55,100 nucleotides of DNA from an uncultured Mesonia sp. (GCA_958296185.1 CATQIB010000021.1:1-55100); one strand, 5' to 3'. Counted from the stretch's first letter, positions 26,385 to 36,674 are shown. Numbers and translations: made by a program. Notes: generated by a model from the letters alone, not told the origin.

Positions 26385-29240
26385 ATGAATTTACGCCTTG
26401 CCCTAGTTGTATCAATTGCACTTATTTTTAACAACTTAAATATACAAGCCCAAGGGCAAGCCAACAATTGGTATTTTGGCTACAACGCAGGTATAAACTT
26501 TGATAATGGCACTCCTACAGCCATAACCAATGGTCAAATCAATACCTCTGAAGGTTGCTCTAGTATTTCAGACGCTTCGGGAAATCTTCTGTTTTACTCA
26601 GACGGTAGAACAGTTTGGAACCGGAACCATCAAATTATGGGCAATGCCGATTATTATGGGAATTCTGGTCTTCATGGCGATCCTAGTAGTACAAGCAGTG
26701 CACTTATTGTACCTCACCCAGGAGATAAAGATTTATATTTTATTTTCACGGTAGATGAACCACACCACCAAAATGCTATTGCTTACCCTAATCAAGGTCC
26801 GGCCAATAGCAACGGGATACCACAAGCCAATTACAGCGACACTAATACTGCTGTACCTGTAGCCGATGACGGTTTCAATAATGGCTTTAACTACTCCATC
26901 GTCGATATGAGGCTAAACAACGGACTAGGAGATGTTGTACCTGGTCAAAAAAATATACATTTAATAACCTATGATCAAAATGATCCCGAAGAAATAAAAT
27001 ATAAGTGTGCTGAGAAAATTACGGCGGTAAAAGGGGCAGATTGCAGCAGTATTTGGGTAATTACACATTTTGTTGATAGCTTTTATGCCTTTAAAATAGA
27101 TCAAAATGGCATAAACACCACTCCGGTAACCTCAACTATAGGCCCCACGATACCTTTAAACGCCTACAGAAGAGCCGCATTGGGTTATATTAAAGCCTCT
27201 CCTGATGGTTTAAAAATTTTAACTGCGCATCATACCAAAACTTTTGATCAAAATAGTGGTGATGATTTGCCAAATGGCGGAGTATATTTTTCCGATTTCA
27301 ATCCTACCACTGGTCAAGTTACTAGTAGTACAGCGCTTGTTGAAAATGTAAATCCATACGGCGTAGAGTTTAGTGCAAATTCAACAAAAGCTTATGCTAC
27401 CGCTAATGATAATCTGGCAAATAAGATTTTTCAATGGGATTTAACTGCTCCCAATATGGCGGCAAGTATAAATGAAATTCTCATCACCACCTCAGAGCAA
27501 GCCACTGCTCTACAATTAGGTCCAGATGGCAGAATTTATAAACCCGTTATTGGAGAGCCGAAATTGGCCGTAATAAAAAACCCGAATGCCGATTTCAATT
27601 CGCTAGAGTATACCGAAAGTACTTTTGATGGTGCGGTCCCTTTAGCTCAAAGAAATGCGGTTTTTGGATTACCTCCTTTTATTCAGTCATTTTTTGTAGA
27701 CCGCATCAACATTATCAATCAAGATGATGATGAATTAATTACTAATATTAGTTTGTGCGCGTCCGAAAATTATCAATTGGCTTATCCCAACTTACCCAAC
27801 GCGAGCTACACTTGGTCTAAAAACGATTCTCCTCTTCCTGCTGTTACTGGCAACAGTTTACTGGTTACTCCAGATTTGGCATTAGGATTTCCACAAACGC
27901 AAGAATATATTTTAGAAATTACCTTTAACGACGGAAAATGTCCCTTAATAGGAATTGCCAATATCACTTTTGAAGCCTTACCCGATATTCAAGATTACAC
28001 CTATTTTCAATGCACCCGAACCAACCAACAGCCCGAATTTAATCTAGTCGAAATCCGCGAAAAGCTTAGCGCCGATTTTCCCGATTCCAATTTGGTTTTT
28101 GAATTTTATGAATGGGATAAAGACAATAACAAAAAGCTCATTTCTAACCCACAAAATTACATCCCCTCTGACCTACCTGCACAGCTTGAAGTTCAACTAG
28201 TCAACACCCAAACCAGTTGTAGTAATCAAGCTACGCTAACCCTTGATATTAATAATTATAATCTGATACCTATTCAACAATTAGTTTGCAATATAGATCA
28301 AAAAATAACCAAGGAGTTCAGTTCAATAGTAGAAGAAACTGGTATTACCTTTAATAATCCTAAATTTTACCGTACAGAAGATGAGGCGGCAAAAAAAATT
28401 AATCCGTACACAGAAGATACAGTTGAAATAGTTAAGAACAACCTACCCTTTAGTATTTATTTAACCGACGATGAGGTTGGTTGCTCTGACATTTATGAAG
28501 TTAAATTTGAATCTAATACCAGCTTTAGTTTAGATGCAGATGAAGAAATTTTTTATTGTTTAGAATATAGTCCCAATCCTATTAATTTATCGGTAACCGT
28601 CGATGCAGCCTCAGATAAAAAATTCACCTACTTATGGGAGCCCTCTGGCGAAACTACTCCTAGTATTAATACCGCCGAACTGACCACTCACACCGTACGG
28701 GTTACCGACGAAAATGGGTGTACCGAGAGTAAGAAATTTACCATAGTTCCTGTTGGAAAAGCAAAATTCATGACCAAAGAAACGCACTTCTCTCCAGATA
28801 GTAGTATTCAAGTAATTTTAGATCCAGAAAATTTAGGCAGCTATCAATATGCGATAGAAAATCCTGAGGGGCCTTATCAAGACTCTCCTTTTTTCAACAA
28901 TTTAGTCCCAGGAGTATATACCGTGTATGTCAAAAGCGAGCAAGGCTGCGGAATAACTTCTAAGAAAGTAAGTATTTTGGGATTAATGCGCTTCTTTACA
29001 CCCAATGCCGATGGCATTAATGATAAATGGAGAATTCTTGGTAAATACGAAGACAACTTGCGCGGCACCGAGGTGCTAATTTTTGATCGATTCGGAAAAA
29101 TGCTTTATCAATTTAATGCAGAACGTCCAGGCTGGGATGGCAATTATAACGGAAAGCCCATGCCATCTAATGACTATTGGTATATAATCAGACTAAAAAA
29201 CAATAAAGAAATAAAAGGACATTTCACTTTAAAACGCTAG
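26385..29240 (+). CDS. Large secreted protein with T9SS type-B sorting domain (beta-propeller-like N-terminus)
   Basis: This 951-residue protein is exported by a Sec signal peptide (MNLRLALVVSIALIFNNLNIQAQ) and then by type IX secretion. Residues 25-450 look like a beta-propeller (NNWYFGYNAGINFDNG, SISDASGNLLFYSDGRTVWNR, YIKASPDGLKILTAHH, ALQLGPDGRIYKPV). Ig/PKD-like repeats follow, including TYLWEPSGETTPSINT. The last 85 residues are the gliding-motility-associated type-B sorting domain (MRFFTPNADGINDKWRI ... VLIFDRFGKMLYQ ... KPMPSNDYWYIIRLKN ... KGHFTLKR). It is probably cell-surface or secreted. It is the first of three similar genes in tandem. Confidence 0.92.
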   Translation: MNLRLALVVSIALIFNNLNIQAQGQANNWYFGYNAGINFDNGTPTAITNGQINTSEGCSSISDASGNLLFYSDGRTVWNRNHQIMGNADYYGNSGLHGDPSSTSSALIVPHPGDKDLYFIFTVDEPHHQNAIAYPNQGPANSNGIPQANYSDTNTAVPVADDGFNNGFNYSIVDMRLNNGLGDVVPGQKNIHLITYDQNDPEEIKYKCAEKITAVKGADCSSIWVITHFVDSFYAFKIDQNGINTTPVTSTIGPTIPLNAYRRAALGYIKASPDGLKILTAHHTKTFDQNSGDDLPNGGVYFSDFNPTTGQVTSSTALVENVNPYGVEFSANSTKAYATANDNLANKIFQWDLTAPNMAASINEILITTSEQATALQLGPDGRIYKPVIGEPKLAVIKNPNADFNSLEYTESTFDGAVPLAQRNAVFGLPPFIQSFFVDRINIINQDDDELITNISLCASENYQLAYPNLPNASYTWSKNDSPLPAVTGNSLLVTPDLALGFPQTQEYILEITFNDGKCPLIGIANITFEALPDIQDYTYFQCTRTNQQPEFNLVEIREKLSADFPDSNLVFEFYEWDKDNNKKLISNPQNYIPSDLPAQLEVQLVNTQTSCSNQATLTLDINNYNLIPIQQLVCNIDQKITKEFSSIVEETGITFNNPKFYRTEDEAAKKINPYTEDTVEIVKNNLPFSIYLTDDEVGCSDIYEVKFESNTSFSLDADEEIFYCLEYSPNPINLSVTVDAASDKKFTYLWEPSGETTPSINTAELTTHTVRVTDENGCTESKKFTIVPVGKAKFMTKETHFSPDSSIQVILDPENLGSYQYAIENPEGPYQDSPFFNNLVPGVYTVYVKSEQGCGITSKKVSILGLMRFFTPNADGINDKWRILGKYEDNLRGTEVLIFDRFGKMLYQFNAERPGWDGNYNGKPMPSNDYWYIIRLKNNKEIKGHFTLKR

Positions 29241-29283
29241 TCTATCTACATTTTTAACTATTTTTATATAAAAGTAGTTTATT

Positions 29284-31665
29284 ATGAAGTTTTTTATATT
29301 CGCTCTAGCTTTTATTTTAAGTGGTTTTCACGGATTTGCACAAACACCTTTAACCAAATTCCAACAATTCAACGGGCAATATGATTATCTCGCTATAGGA
29401 AATACACTTAATGTTGTCGAAAATGAAAATTCTACCAATTGTACCATTTTAACTTCCTCTTCGGCAAATCTGAACTTAACCGCCAATCAAAATATTATTG
29501 CAGCTTATTTATACTGGGCAGGATCAGGGCCCGGTGATTTTAATGTTAGTTTAAACAACCAAAGCCTAAATGCTGATCGTACCTTTAATTATAACATCAA
29601 TAATCTTGATTTTTTTGCTGCCTTTAAAGATGTGACTACCCAAGTTCAAAATACAGGAACAGGAACTTACACATTATCTAATTTAGATTTAACCAATTTT
29701 ATCAATAATGGTCATTGTAATATCGGCATGAATTTTGGAGGTTGGAGTATTATTATTGTTTATGAAGACCTTAGTTTACCTCTAAATCAAGTTGATGTCT
29801 TCGATGGTTTTGTTACCCTTGCCGCTACCGGCACCCCTTTAAGCATTCAATTAAACAATCTAAATGTAATAGACAATCAAGGAGCAAAAATTGGTTTCCT
29901 TACTTGGGAAGGTGATTCGGCATTAGCTGTAAACGAAACCTTAAAACTAAATGGTAACATACTCTCCAATACCCTTAATCCGGCGAATAATGCCTTTAAC
30001 GGCACCAACTCTTTTACCGGCGCTACCAACCTTTACAATATGGATCTAGATGTTTATGATGTTCAAAATTACATTAATATAGGCGATAGTACTGCCAGTA
30101 TAGAACTAAATTCTTCTGCAGACATTGTTTTTGTAAGTAATATTGTTACTGTATTCAATAGCACCCTACCCGATCCTACACCTAGCTTTCTTGATGTAAC
30201 CGCGGTTTGTAACACCAAATCCATCGATTTAAGCTATAGAATTGCCAATACCAACGGTACAGATGTGTTACCCGCAAATACTTCGGTTAAATTTTTTGCG
30301 AATAATACCTTTATCAAAGAAGAGTTCACACCGAGCCCCATCGCTGTTGGCGCATTTCAAGATTTCACTACTCAACTGAATATACCCAATAGCATTCCGC
30401 AAGATTTTAATTTAAAAATTGAAGTCAATTTAGATTCTAATAAACAGGTCATAATTCCAGAATTAAATAAAAATGATAACACCGCGGAACAACCTACTAG
30501 CTTAATAGACTTGATGATAGCCCAACCTCCTCAAGATTTAAAAGTATGCCAAGAACAATCTACCACACCCAAGGCTATCTTTGACTTTTCTAACAATCTC
30601 GCTTTGGTAAAGGGCAATCAAACCCAAGTAGAAGTTTCTTTCTTTACGGATTTAATTCAAGCGCAAAACAATCAAAACCCGATTACTGATATTACGGCTT
30701 TTGAAAATACGACCAACCCACAAGAAATTTTTATAAGGTTAACCAGTCTACAAGATCCAGATTGCTTTTTAATTACTTCATTTACCATACAAGTTTATAC
30801 CCTACCACAGTGGAATCAACCCGATGACATTATAGTTTGTAATAACACCACTCAAGAAGAAATAGGTATAGTTGATTTAACACAACTCGAATCTGAAATT
30901 CTATCCAATCCCTCAGCTTACACATTTTTATATTTCACAAGTTTAGATGAGGCAGAATCAAATACTAACCCCATCCCTAATCCTGAATTTTTTGAAAACA
31001 ATCAAAATCCAATGCTAATTTATATCAGGATTCAACACCTTGATTTTGATGATTGTTTTGTGATTTTAGACACTATGTTAATCATTAAGCCCATAGCCAT
31101 TGAAAATTCAGCACCGATTACGCGCTGCGATTTAGGTTATAACCAAAACATTTTTGATTTATACGATTTAGCTTTGAATTTAGACCTTCAAGCTAATGAA
31201 GAGATCGTTGATTTTTACACCTCCTTTTCCTCCGCACAAGCGCAAGAAAATCCAATTAAAAATCCGTATGCGTATCAAAATATCCAAAATCCGCAGGAAA
31301 TTTATTTGCGTACAACTTTCGACGATCCCAACCAATGCCATAAAATATATAGCCTTGTAATTGGCACCAAGCATTGCCCCCCTTGGATTCCTGAAGGTTT
31401 CTCTCCAAATGATGATGGAATTAATGATGTTTTTAGAATCAAAGGACTCTATACCGTATTTGAACGCTTTGAATTAAAAATTTTTTCGCGCTACGGAAAT
31501 TTGGTTTATAAAGGAAATAATCAAACCCCCAATTGGGACGGTACTAGCAATGTTGGTTTAAACAATGTAGGGAAACAGTTGCCAACCGGTACTTATTTCT
31601 ATGTGCTTAATTTAAATGACCCCGACTTTAAACCCATTAAAGGCTGGGTGTACTTGAACCGATAA
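29284..31665 (+). CDS. Large secreted protein with T9SS type-B sorting domain
   Basis: This 793-residue protein has a signal peptide (MKFFIFALAFILSGFHGFAQ). The N-terminal domain of about 270 residues contains ENIIAAYLYWAG-like and GGWSIIIVYEDLSLPLNQVDVFDGF segments, resembling the DUF3344-type beta domains of surface proteins. Repeats in the region 410-690 share a pattern of an acidic/Gln-rich turn, FFTDLIQAQNNQNPI, and NPQEIFIRL or NPQEIYLRT. This 80-residue repeat unit occurs about four times. The C-terminus is a type-B sorting domain (EGFSPNDDGINDVFRI ... LKIFSRYGNLVYKG ... GTYFYVLNLND). An acidic low-complexity composition suggests an extracellular adhesin-like role, which is inference. 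Confidence 0.9.
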   Translation: MKFFIFALAFILSGFHGFAQTPLTKFQQFNGQYDYLAIGNTLNVVENENSTNCTILTSSSANLNLTANQNIIAAYLYWAGSGPGDFNVSLNNQSLNADRTFNYNINNLDFFAAFKDVTTQVQNTGTGTYTLSNLDLTNFINNGHCNIGMNFGGWSIIIVYEDLSLPLNQVDVFDGFVTLAATGTPLSIQLNNLNVIDNQGAKIGFLTWEGDSALAVNETLKLNGNILSNTLNPANNAFNGTNSFTGATNLYNMDLDVYDVQNYINIGDSTASIELNSSADIVFVSNIVTVFNSTLPDPTPSFLDVTAVCNTKSIDLSYRIANTNGTDVLPANTSVKFFANNTFIKEEFTPSPIAVGAFQDFTTQLNIPNSIPQDFNLKIEVNLDSNKQVIIPELNKNDNTAEQPTSLIDLMIAQPPQDLKVCQEQSTTPKAIFDFSNNLALVKGNQTQVEVSFFTDLIQAQNNQNPITDITAFENTTNPQEIFIRLTSLQDPDCFLITSFTIQVYTLPQWNQPDDIIVCNNTTQEEIGIVDLTQLESEILSNPSAYTFLYFTSLDEAESNTNPIPNPEFFENNQNPMLIYIRIQHLDFDDCFVILDTMLIIKPIAIENSAPITRCDLGYNQNIFDLYDLALNLDLQANEEIVDFYTSFSSAQAQENPIKNPYAYQNIQNPQEIYLRTTFDDPNQCHKIYSLVIGTKHCPPWIPEGFSPNDDGINDVFRIKGLYTVFERFELKIFSRYGNLVYKGNNQTPNWDGTSNVGLNNVGKQLPTGTYFYVLNLNDPDFKPIKGWVYLNR

Positions 31666-31715
31666 TTTAATTGATTTTTAACCAGTTTATAGATTAATAA
31701 AAGACTATTTAGTTG

Positions 31716-31723
31716 TATTTTTG
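31716..31723 (+). promoter_or_regulatory. -7 promoter box for the third T9SS protein gene
   Basis: TATTTTTG, 23 bases before the TTG start at 31747. It indicates that this gene can be transcribed separately from the two upstream. Confidence 0.45.
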
Positions 31724-31746
31724 TTCCCCATTTTTAAACTGGTATT

Positions 31747-34068
31747 TTGAAATTTTTTCAATTTTTATTAATTCTTATTTTTTGCCCGGTTTTTGGACAG
31801 AACATTAGTGTTCAAACCAATTTTACGCCACAAGAACTTATAGAAGACATTTTAATGGATAGCGGTTGCATTAGCAATGTTAATGTAACTAATGCTGTTA
31901 GCGGAAATTTTGGCGGTGGCGATTTAAGCTACGGTTATTTTACAAGTAACAGTTCTTCTTTTCCTTTTGCTAATGGTGTGGTAATGTCTACGGGAAGACT
32001 TTCTAATGTCCCAGGACCAAATACTTCCTTAAGCGATGACGATGCGCCCAACTGGGTTGGAGATAATGATTTAGAACAAGTGCTGAATGTTCAAGGAACC
32101 GTAAACGCCAGCATCATTGAATTTGATTTTACGCCCAATGCTAATCAAATTCAGTTTAATTATATATTCGCGTCTGAAGAATACCAAGAAAATGACCCCA
32201 ACACCTGCCGATATTCAGATGTTTTTGCTTTTTTAATTAAACCTCAAGGGGGAACCTATACCAATATTGCTGTAGTACCAGGAACCAATACTCCAGTACA
32301 AGTAACTACGGTTCACCCTGCAATTCCTGGAGGTTGCGAAGCAGAAAATGAAGCCTATTTTGATCGCTTTAACCCAGCTAATGCCCCTATAAATTTTAAT
32401 GGCCAGACCAAAACGTTGACCGCTACGGCAGATGTTATTCCCAACACAAGTTATCACATCAAATTGATTATCGCCGATGAAAAAAATTACCGCTATGATT
32501 CGGCTGTATTTTTAGAAGGAGGTAGTTTTAATATTGGTGCCAATCTGGGTGAGGATTTGGTGGGCGAAAACGGCTTATGTCCAGGTGAGGTGTACAGCCT
32601 TAGCTCCCAAAATACTACTAATACACCGCAAACTTATAGTTGGTATGCGGTACAAGAAAACGCCCCAGATATTCTTTTAGCTAGTGGACCTAATGAAACC
32701 AGTTACCCGGTGAGCGCAGCGGGTAGCTATAAATTGGTTCTAGATTATGGAAATGCTTGTATTGCTGAAGATGAAATTGAGGTGGAATTTATAGACTTTA
32801 AAGAAATCAACAACCAAACGCTACTGGCTTGTGATACCGATGCCGATGGATTAAGTATTTTTAATTTGGAGTCTAATATTGGCGTAATAACCAATAATAA
32901 TGCTCTGTATAAGGTGCAAGCTTTTTATACCAATCGACAAGATGCCGAGAATAAGAGCAATCCTATTTCAGATACTGCTAATTTTAAAAACACCGTTAAA
33001 AGTCAAGTCATTTATGCACGAGTAGAAACGCCAAGAGGCTGTTATCATATTTGCGAATTACGACTTGAAACTACAGAAAATCCCAAAACCAAAATTAACT
33101 TAATTAATTGTCCTGATGCCAGTGGTACGCTAAGGTATAATTTGGTAGATGCCACTACCCAAATTGAAAGCATTTTTAATGCGCCCGGAAAACGGATCAA
33201 CTACTATCAAACTGCAGAAGATGCTTTAAAAGGAGAAAACTCCTTACCCATTAATATCCAATTTAATGCTGAAGAATTGCCTTTAATTCTTTTTGCGAAA
33301 ATTGAAAATGCAACAACTTGTATTGGCATTATTGAAGTTGAATTATTAGCGGCACCCCAACCTAACATTAAATCATATGAAGAAGAAGTATTATGCGATG
33401 CAGTAGATGAAATTACACTAATGACAAGGCTACAACCGTCTAATGCTTACCAATTTTTATGGAGTACAGGAGAAACGACGCCACAAATAAAAATAAAAGA
33501 GATTGGTGAATATTGGGTAGAGGTTTCACAAACCACCAATATTCGAGGGGAAAATTATACTTGTAAAAAAATAAAGGAATTTAAGGTAAAACCATCAAGT
33601 TTACCTCAATTGAGTTATGAACTATTACCTCCATTTGGTAGCGGCAAAATAGCCATTAAAGCTTCTGGATCGGGTAGCTATGCGTTTGCTGTTGACCAAA
33701 ATCAAGACTTCTCCACTCAATCGACCTTTACACTTAGTTTGGGAGAGCATATTATTTATGCTCGTGATCTTTACGGATGCGGCACAGCAAGCATAAAAGT
33801 TAATATACCAGGTTTTATGGCATTTTTTACTCCTAATCAAGATGGAATTAATGACGTTTGGCGCTTACAAGGTATAAGTCGGCAAGACCCAAACATAGAG
33901 TATGTTTTGATTTATGATCGTTATGGTAAGCTACTTCATCAAATGAATCCTTATCAATATTGGGACGGTAATTACAACGGAAAACCTATGCCCTCTAATG
34001 ATTATTGGTTTGTAATACAATTTAAAAATTCACGTAGTTTTAAGGGGCATTTAACGCTAAAACGATAG
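31747..34068 (+). CDS. Choice-of-anchor L domain protein with T9SS type-B sorting domain
   Basis: This 773-residue secreted protein begins from a TTG codon at 31747, which opens the signal peptide MKFFQFLLILIFCPVFGQ. The N-terminal 260 residues are a choice-of-anchor L domain (GVVMSTGRLSNVPGPN, FNYIFASEEYQENDPN, YSDVFAFLIKPQGGTYTNIAVVPGT, YHIKLIIADEKNYRYDSAVFLEGGSF). Ig-like and cysteine-containing repeats follow. The C-terminal sorting domain (MAFFTPNQDGINDVWRLQ ... VLIYDRYGKLLHQ ... KPMPSNDYWFVIQFKN ... KGHLTLKR) is closely related to that of the first T9SS gene, suggesting duplication of the tail. Confidence 0.92.
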   Translation: MKFFQFLLILIFCPVFGQNISVQTNFTPQELIEDILMDSGCISNVNVTNAVSGNFGGGDLSYGYFTSNSSSFPFANGVVMSTGRLSNVPGPNTSLSDDDAPNWVGDNDLEQVLNVQGTVNASIIEFDFTPNANQIQFNYIFASEEYQENDPNTCRYSDVFAFLIKPQGGTYTNIAVVPGTNTPVQVTTVHPAIPGGCEAENEAYFDRFNPANAPINFNGQTKTLTATADVIPNTSYHIKLIIADEKNYRYDSAVFLEGGSFNIGANLGEDLVGENGLCPGEVYSLSSQNTTNTPQTYSWYAVQENAPDILLASGPNETSYPVSAAGSYKLVLDYGNACIAEDEIEVEFIDFKEINNQTLLACDTDADGLSIFNLESNIGVITNNNALYKVQAFYTNRQDAENKSNPISDTANFKNTVKSQVIYARVETPRGCYHICELRLETTENPKTKINLINCPDASGTLRYNLVDATTQIESIFNAPGKRINYYQTAEDALKGENSLPINIQFNAEELPLILFAKIENATTCIGIIEVELLAAPQPNIKSYEEEVLCDAVDEITLMTRLQPSNAYQFLWSTGETTPQIKIKEIGEYWVEVSQTTNIRGENYTCKKIKEFKVKPSSLPQLSYELLPPFGSGKIAIKASGSGSYAFAVDQNQDFSTQSTFTLSLGEHIIYARDLYGCGTASIKVNIPGFMAFFTPNQDGINDVWRLQGISRQDPNIEYVLIYDRYGKLLHQMNPYQYWDGNYNGKPMPSNDYWFVIQFKNSRSFKGHLTLKR

Positions 34069-34077
34069 CAGTTTTAG

Positions 34078-34085
34078 TATGTTTG
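34078..34085 (+). promoter_or_regulatory. -7 promoter box for uvrB
   Basis: TATGTTTG just after the stop of the third T9SS gene, 47 bases before the GTG start of uvrB. Confidence 0.4.
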
Positions 34086-34132
34086 AAGTGAATGAGTTTA
34101 AAAAATCCGCTTGACGGAAAAACAAGAAAAGG

Positions 34133-36139
34133 GTGAAATTTAAAATAAAATCAGATTTTAAACCGACTGGAGATCAGCCTCAGGCGATTAAACAATTAGT
34201 AGATGGCTTAGAAAATGACGAAAGATACCAAACCTTGCTAGGTGTGACTGGATCTGGAAAAACATTTACGATGGCCAACGTGGTTGAACATGTACAAAAG
34301 CCAACTTTAGTATTGGCACATAACAAAACCCTAGCGGCACAGCTTTACAACGAGTTTAAAACTTTTTTCCCGAATAATGCCGTTGAATATTTTGTTTCTT
34401 ATTACGATTATTATCAGCCAGAAGCATACATTCCAACCTCTGGCACCTATATAGAAAAAGATTTATCGATAAATGAAGAGATTGAAAAGTTGCGATTAAG
34501 CACAACCTCTTCTTTGCTATCTGGTAGACGAGATGTACTCGTGGTGGCATCTGTAAGTTGCTTGTACGGTATTGGTAACCCAATTGAATTTCAAAAGAAT
34601 GTTATCTCGCTAGAACGCGATCAAGAAATATCACGTACTAAATTGTTGCAGCGATTGGTTCAAAGTTTATACGCACGAACAGAAGCGGATTTTCAACACG
34701 GTAATTTTAGAATTAAAGGAGATACAGTTGATGTTTTCCCTGGTTATGCAGATAATGCCTTCCGAATTCATTTCTTTGGTGATGAGATTGAAGAAATTGA
34801 GGCCTTTAATCCCGTGAATAATGAGATAATAGAGAAATATGAACGGCTTACTATTTACCCCGCCAATATGTTTGTTACCTCACCCGATGTTTTGCATAAT
34901 GCGATAGACCAAATTGCTTTAGATTTAGGAAAGCAAGTGAGTTATTTTCAAGAAATTGGAAAACCTTTGGAAGCAAAAAGATTAGAAGAGCGTACTAATT
35001 TTGATTTAGAAATGATAAAAGAATTGGGGTACTGCTCTGGAATTGAGAATTATTCGCGCTATTTAGATGGAAGACAGCCAGGGACGCGCCCTTTCTGCTT
35101 ACTGGATTATTTTCCTGACGACTATTTAATGGTTATTGATGAAAGTCACGTAACGGTACCCCAAGTTGGTGCCATGTATGGTGGAGATCGCTCGAGGAAA
35201 GAAAATCTGGTTGAATATGGATTTCGTTTACCAGCAGCAATGGACAACCGTCCTTTAAAACTAGAAGAATTTGAAGCCTTACAAAACCAAGTAGTATATG
35301 TTAGTGCTACACCTGCAGATTATGAATTACAGAAATCTGACGGGGTATATGTTGAACAGGTTATTCGACCTACAGGTTTACTTGATCCTGTAATCGAGGT
35401 GCGTCCCAGTTTAAATCAAATTGATGATTTGATAGAAGAAATTCAGGAGCGCGTAGAAAAAGATCAGCGTACCTTGGTTACCACTTTAACCAAACGAATG
35501 GCTGAAGAATTAACCAAATACTTAAGTCGAATTGATATACGCTGCCGCTATATTCATAGTGATATAGACACCTTAGAACGAGTAGAAATTATGCAAGATT
35601 TACGAAAAGGTCTTTTTGATGTTTTAGTAGGCGTAAATCTGCTTAGAGAAGGACTAGATTTGCCTGAAGTTTCACTGGTAGCCATTCTTGATGCTGATAA
35701 AGAGGGATTCTTAAGAAGTAACCGTTCGCTTACCCAAACTATAGGACGAGCGGCTCGACACCTAGAAGGCAAGGCGATAATGTATGCCGACAAAATTACC
35801 CGAAGCATGCAAGAAACGATTGATCAAACCGAATACCGACGCACAAAGCAAATTAATTATAATAAAAAGCACAATATAACTCCTCAAGCGCTGAATAAAT
35901 CATTAGACAACACCTTAGCTGGTAAAAAGGTAGAGCCGTATAGCTTTAAACCAGCTGAAAATTTAAAAGCGGCCGAAGAGGAAGTTGTTTATTTTAGTGA
36001 AAACCAACTGGAAGACCGTATTAGAAAGGTAAGAAAAGAAATGGAAAATGCAGCTAAAGAACTAGACTTCATGGCCGCGGCACGATTTAGAGATGAACTT
36101 AAAATGTTGCAGCAAAAATTAAAGGATAAAAAACAATGA
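34133..36139 (+). CDS. uvrB: Excinuclease ABC subunit UvrB
   Basis: UvrB is the damage-verifying helicase-like subunit of nucleotide excision repair. The 668 residues include FKPTGDQPQAIKQLVDGL, Walker A LLGVTGSGKTFTMANV, the beta-hairpin YYDYYQPEAYIP, the DEAD-like box VIDESHVTVPQ, motifs V and VI (GVNLLREGLDLPEVSLVAILDADKEG seen around residue 510, QTIGRAARH), and the C-terminal UVR domain (RKVRKEMENAAKELDFMAAARFRDEL). The start codon is GTG at 34133, which gives the normal N-terminus MKFKIKSDFKPTGDQP. It is followed by a terminator. Confidence 0.97.
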   Translation: MKFKIKSDFKPTGDQPQAIKQLVDGLENDERYQTLLGVTGSGKTFTMANVVEHVQKPTLVLAHNKTLAAQLYNEFKTFFPNNAVEYFVSYYDYYQPEAYIPTSGTYIEKDLSINEEIEKLRLSTTSSLLSGRRDVLVVASVSCLYGIGNPIEFQKNVISLERDQEISRTKLLQRLVQSLYARTEADFQHGNFRIKGDTVDVFPGYADNAFRIHFFGDEIEEIEAFNPVNNEIIEKYERLTIYPANMFVTSPDVLHNAIDQIALDLGKQVSYFQEIGKPLEAKRLEERTNFDLEMIKELGYCSGIENYSRYLDGRQPGTRPFCLLDYFPDDYLMVIDESHVTVPQVGAMYGGDRSRKENLVEYGFRLPAAMDNRPLKLEEFEALQNQVVYVSATPADYELQKSDGVYVEQVIRPTGLLDPVIEVRPSLNQIDDLIEEIQERVEKDQRTLVTTLTKRMAEELTKYLSRIDIRCRYIHSDIDTLERVEIMQDLRKGLFDVLVGVNLLREGLDLPEVSLVAILDADKEGFLRSNRSLTQTIGRAARHLEGKAIMYADKITRSMQETIDQTEYRRTKQINYNKKHNITPQALNKSLDNTLAGKKVEPYSFKPAENLKAAEEEVVYFSENQLEDRIRKVRKEMENAAKELDFMAAARFRDELKMLQQKLKDKKQ

Positions 36140-36165
36140 CCCTCAAAATTTCATTTTTGAGGGCC
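36137..36165. terminator. Bidirectional terminator between uvrB and hsp20
   Basis: CCCTCAAAA (36139-36147) pairs with TTTTGAGGG (36154-36162). The stem starts at the last base of the uvrB stop codon. It serves uvrB and the convergent hsp20, though the following T-tract is short. Confidence 0.6.
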
Positions 36166-36185
36166 ACTATTAGTACCCGTTAAAA

Positions 36186-36617
36186 TTATGCAACCTCTAT
36201 TAATCTCTTACTCGAAATTGCCGATTCTTCTTTTTTAGGTAGAATAACACGTAAAATTCCTTGTTCATATTTTGCATTGATCTTTCCAACGTCAATAGAA
36301 TCTGGCAGGGTAAAAGAACGTTTAAACTTACTATAATTAAATTCCCTACGCGAATATTTTGGCTTTTCGGGTTTTTCGATGGTCTTTGTTTCTGTTTCAA
36401 TGACCAATAAATCTTGCTTCAACTCTATTTTAAAATCTTCCTTAACTTTTCCTGGAGCAGCTAATTCAATTTCAAATTGATTTTCCTCATCGATAATATT
36501 TACTGCTGGAATTTCCACTCCCAAGCTTTTTGCCGCATCTGAACGGAACCAATCTTCTTGAAATAAATCTTCAAAGGCTGTCTTTAACCAAGGATTTGTA
36601 TGCTTTACTAAACTCAT
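36186..36617 (-). CDS. Hsp20/alpha-crystallin family small heat shock protein
   Basis: This 143-residue ATP-independent holdase binds unfolding proteins during stress. The alpha-crystallin domain spans about residues 35-135, with VPAVNIIDEENQFEIELAAPG (shown in part), LVIETETKT, RREFNYSKFKRSFTLPDSIDVGKINAKYEQGILRVILPKKE, the last containing the GxLxV-type motif GILRVILP. The N-terminus (VKHTNPWLKTAFEDLFQEDWF) is the short flexible arm. Upstream, 58-100 bases before the start, lie repeated TGACA-AAA-TGACA elements that may control it. It is convergent with uvrB. Confidence 0.94.
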   Translation of the reverse strand: MSLVKHTNPWLKTAFEDLFQEDWFRSDAAKSLGVEIPAVNIIDEENQFEIELAAPGKVKEDFKIELKQDLLVIETETKTIEKPEKPKYSRREFNYSKFKRSFTLPDSIDVGKINAKYEQGILRVILPKKEESAISSKRLIEVA

Positions 36618-36674
36618 AATGTATTTATTTATTTTTCCAGTAAATAGTCAAATTAAATACCAATTGCAGTAAAC

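Noticed and set aside
34106..34118. Small hairpin TCCG-CTTGA-CGGA before uvrB as a terminator or regulator
   Set aside because: A four-pair stem without a T-run is too weak to call.
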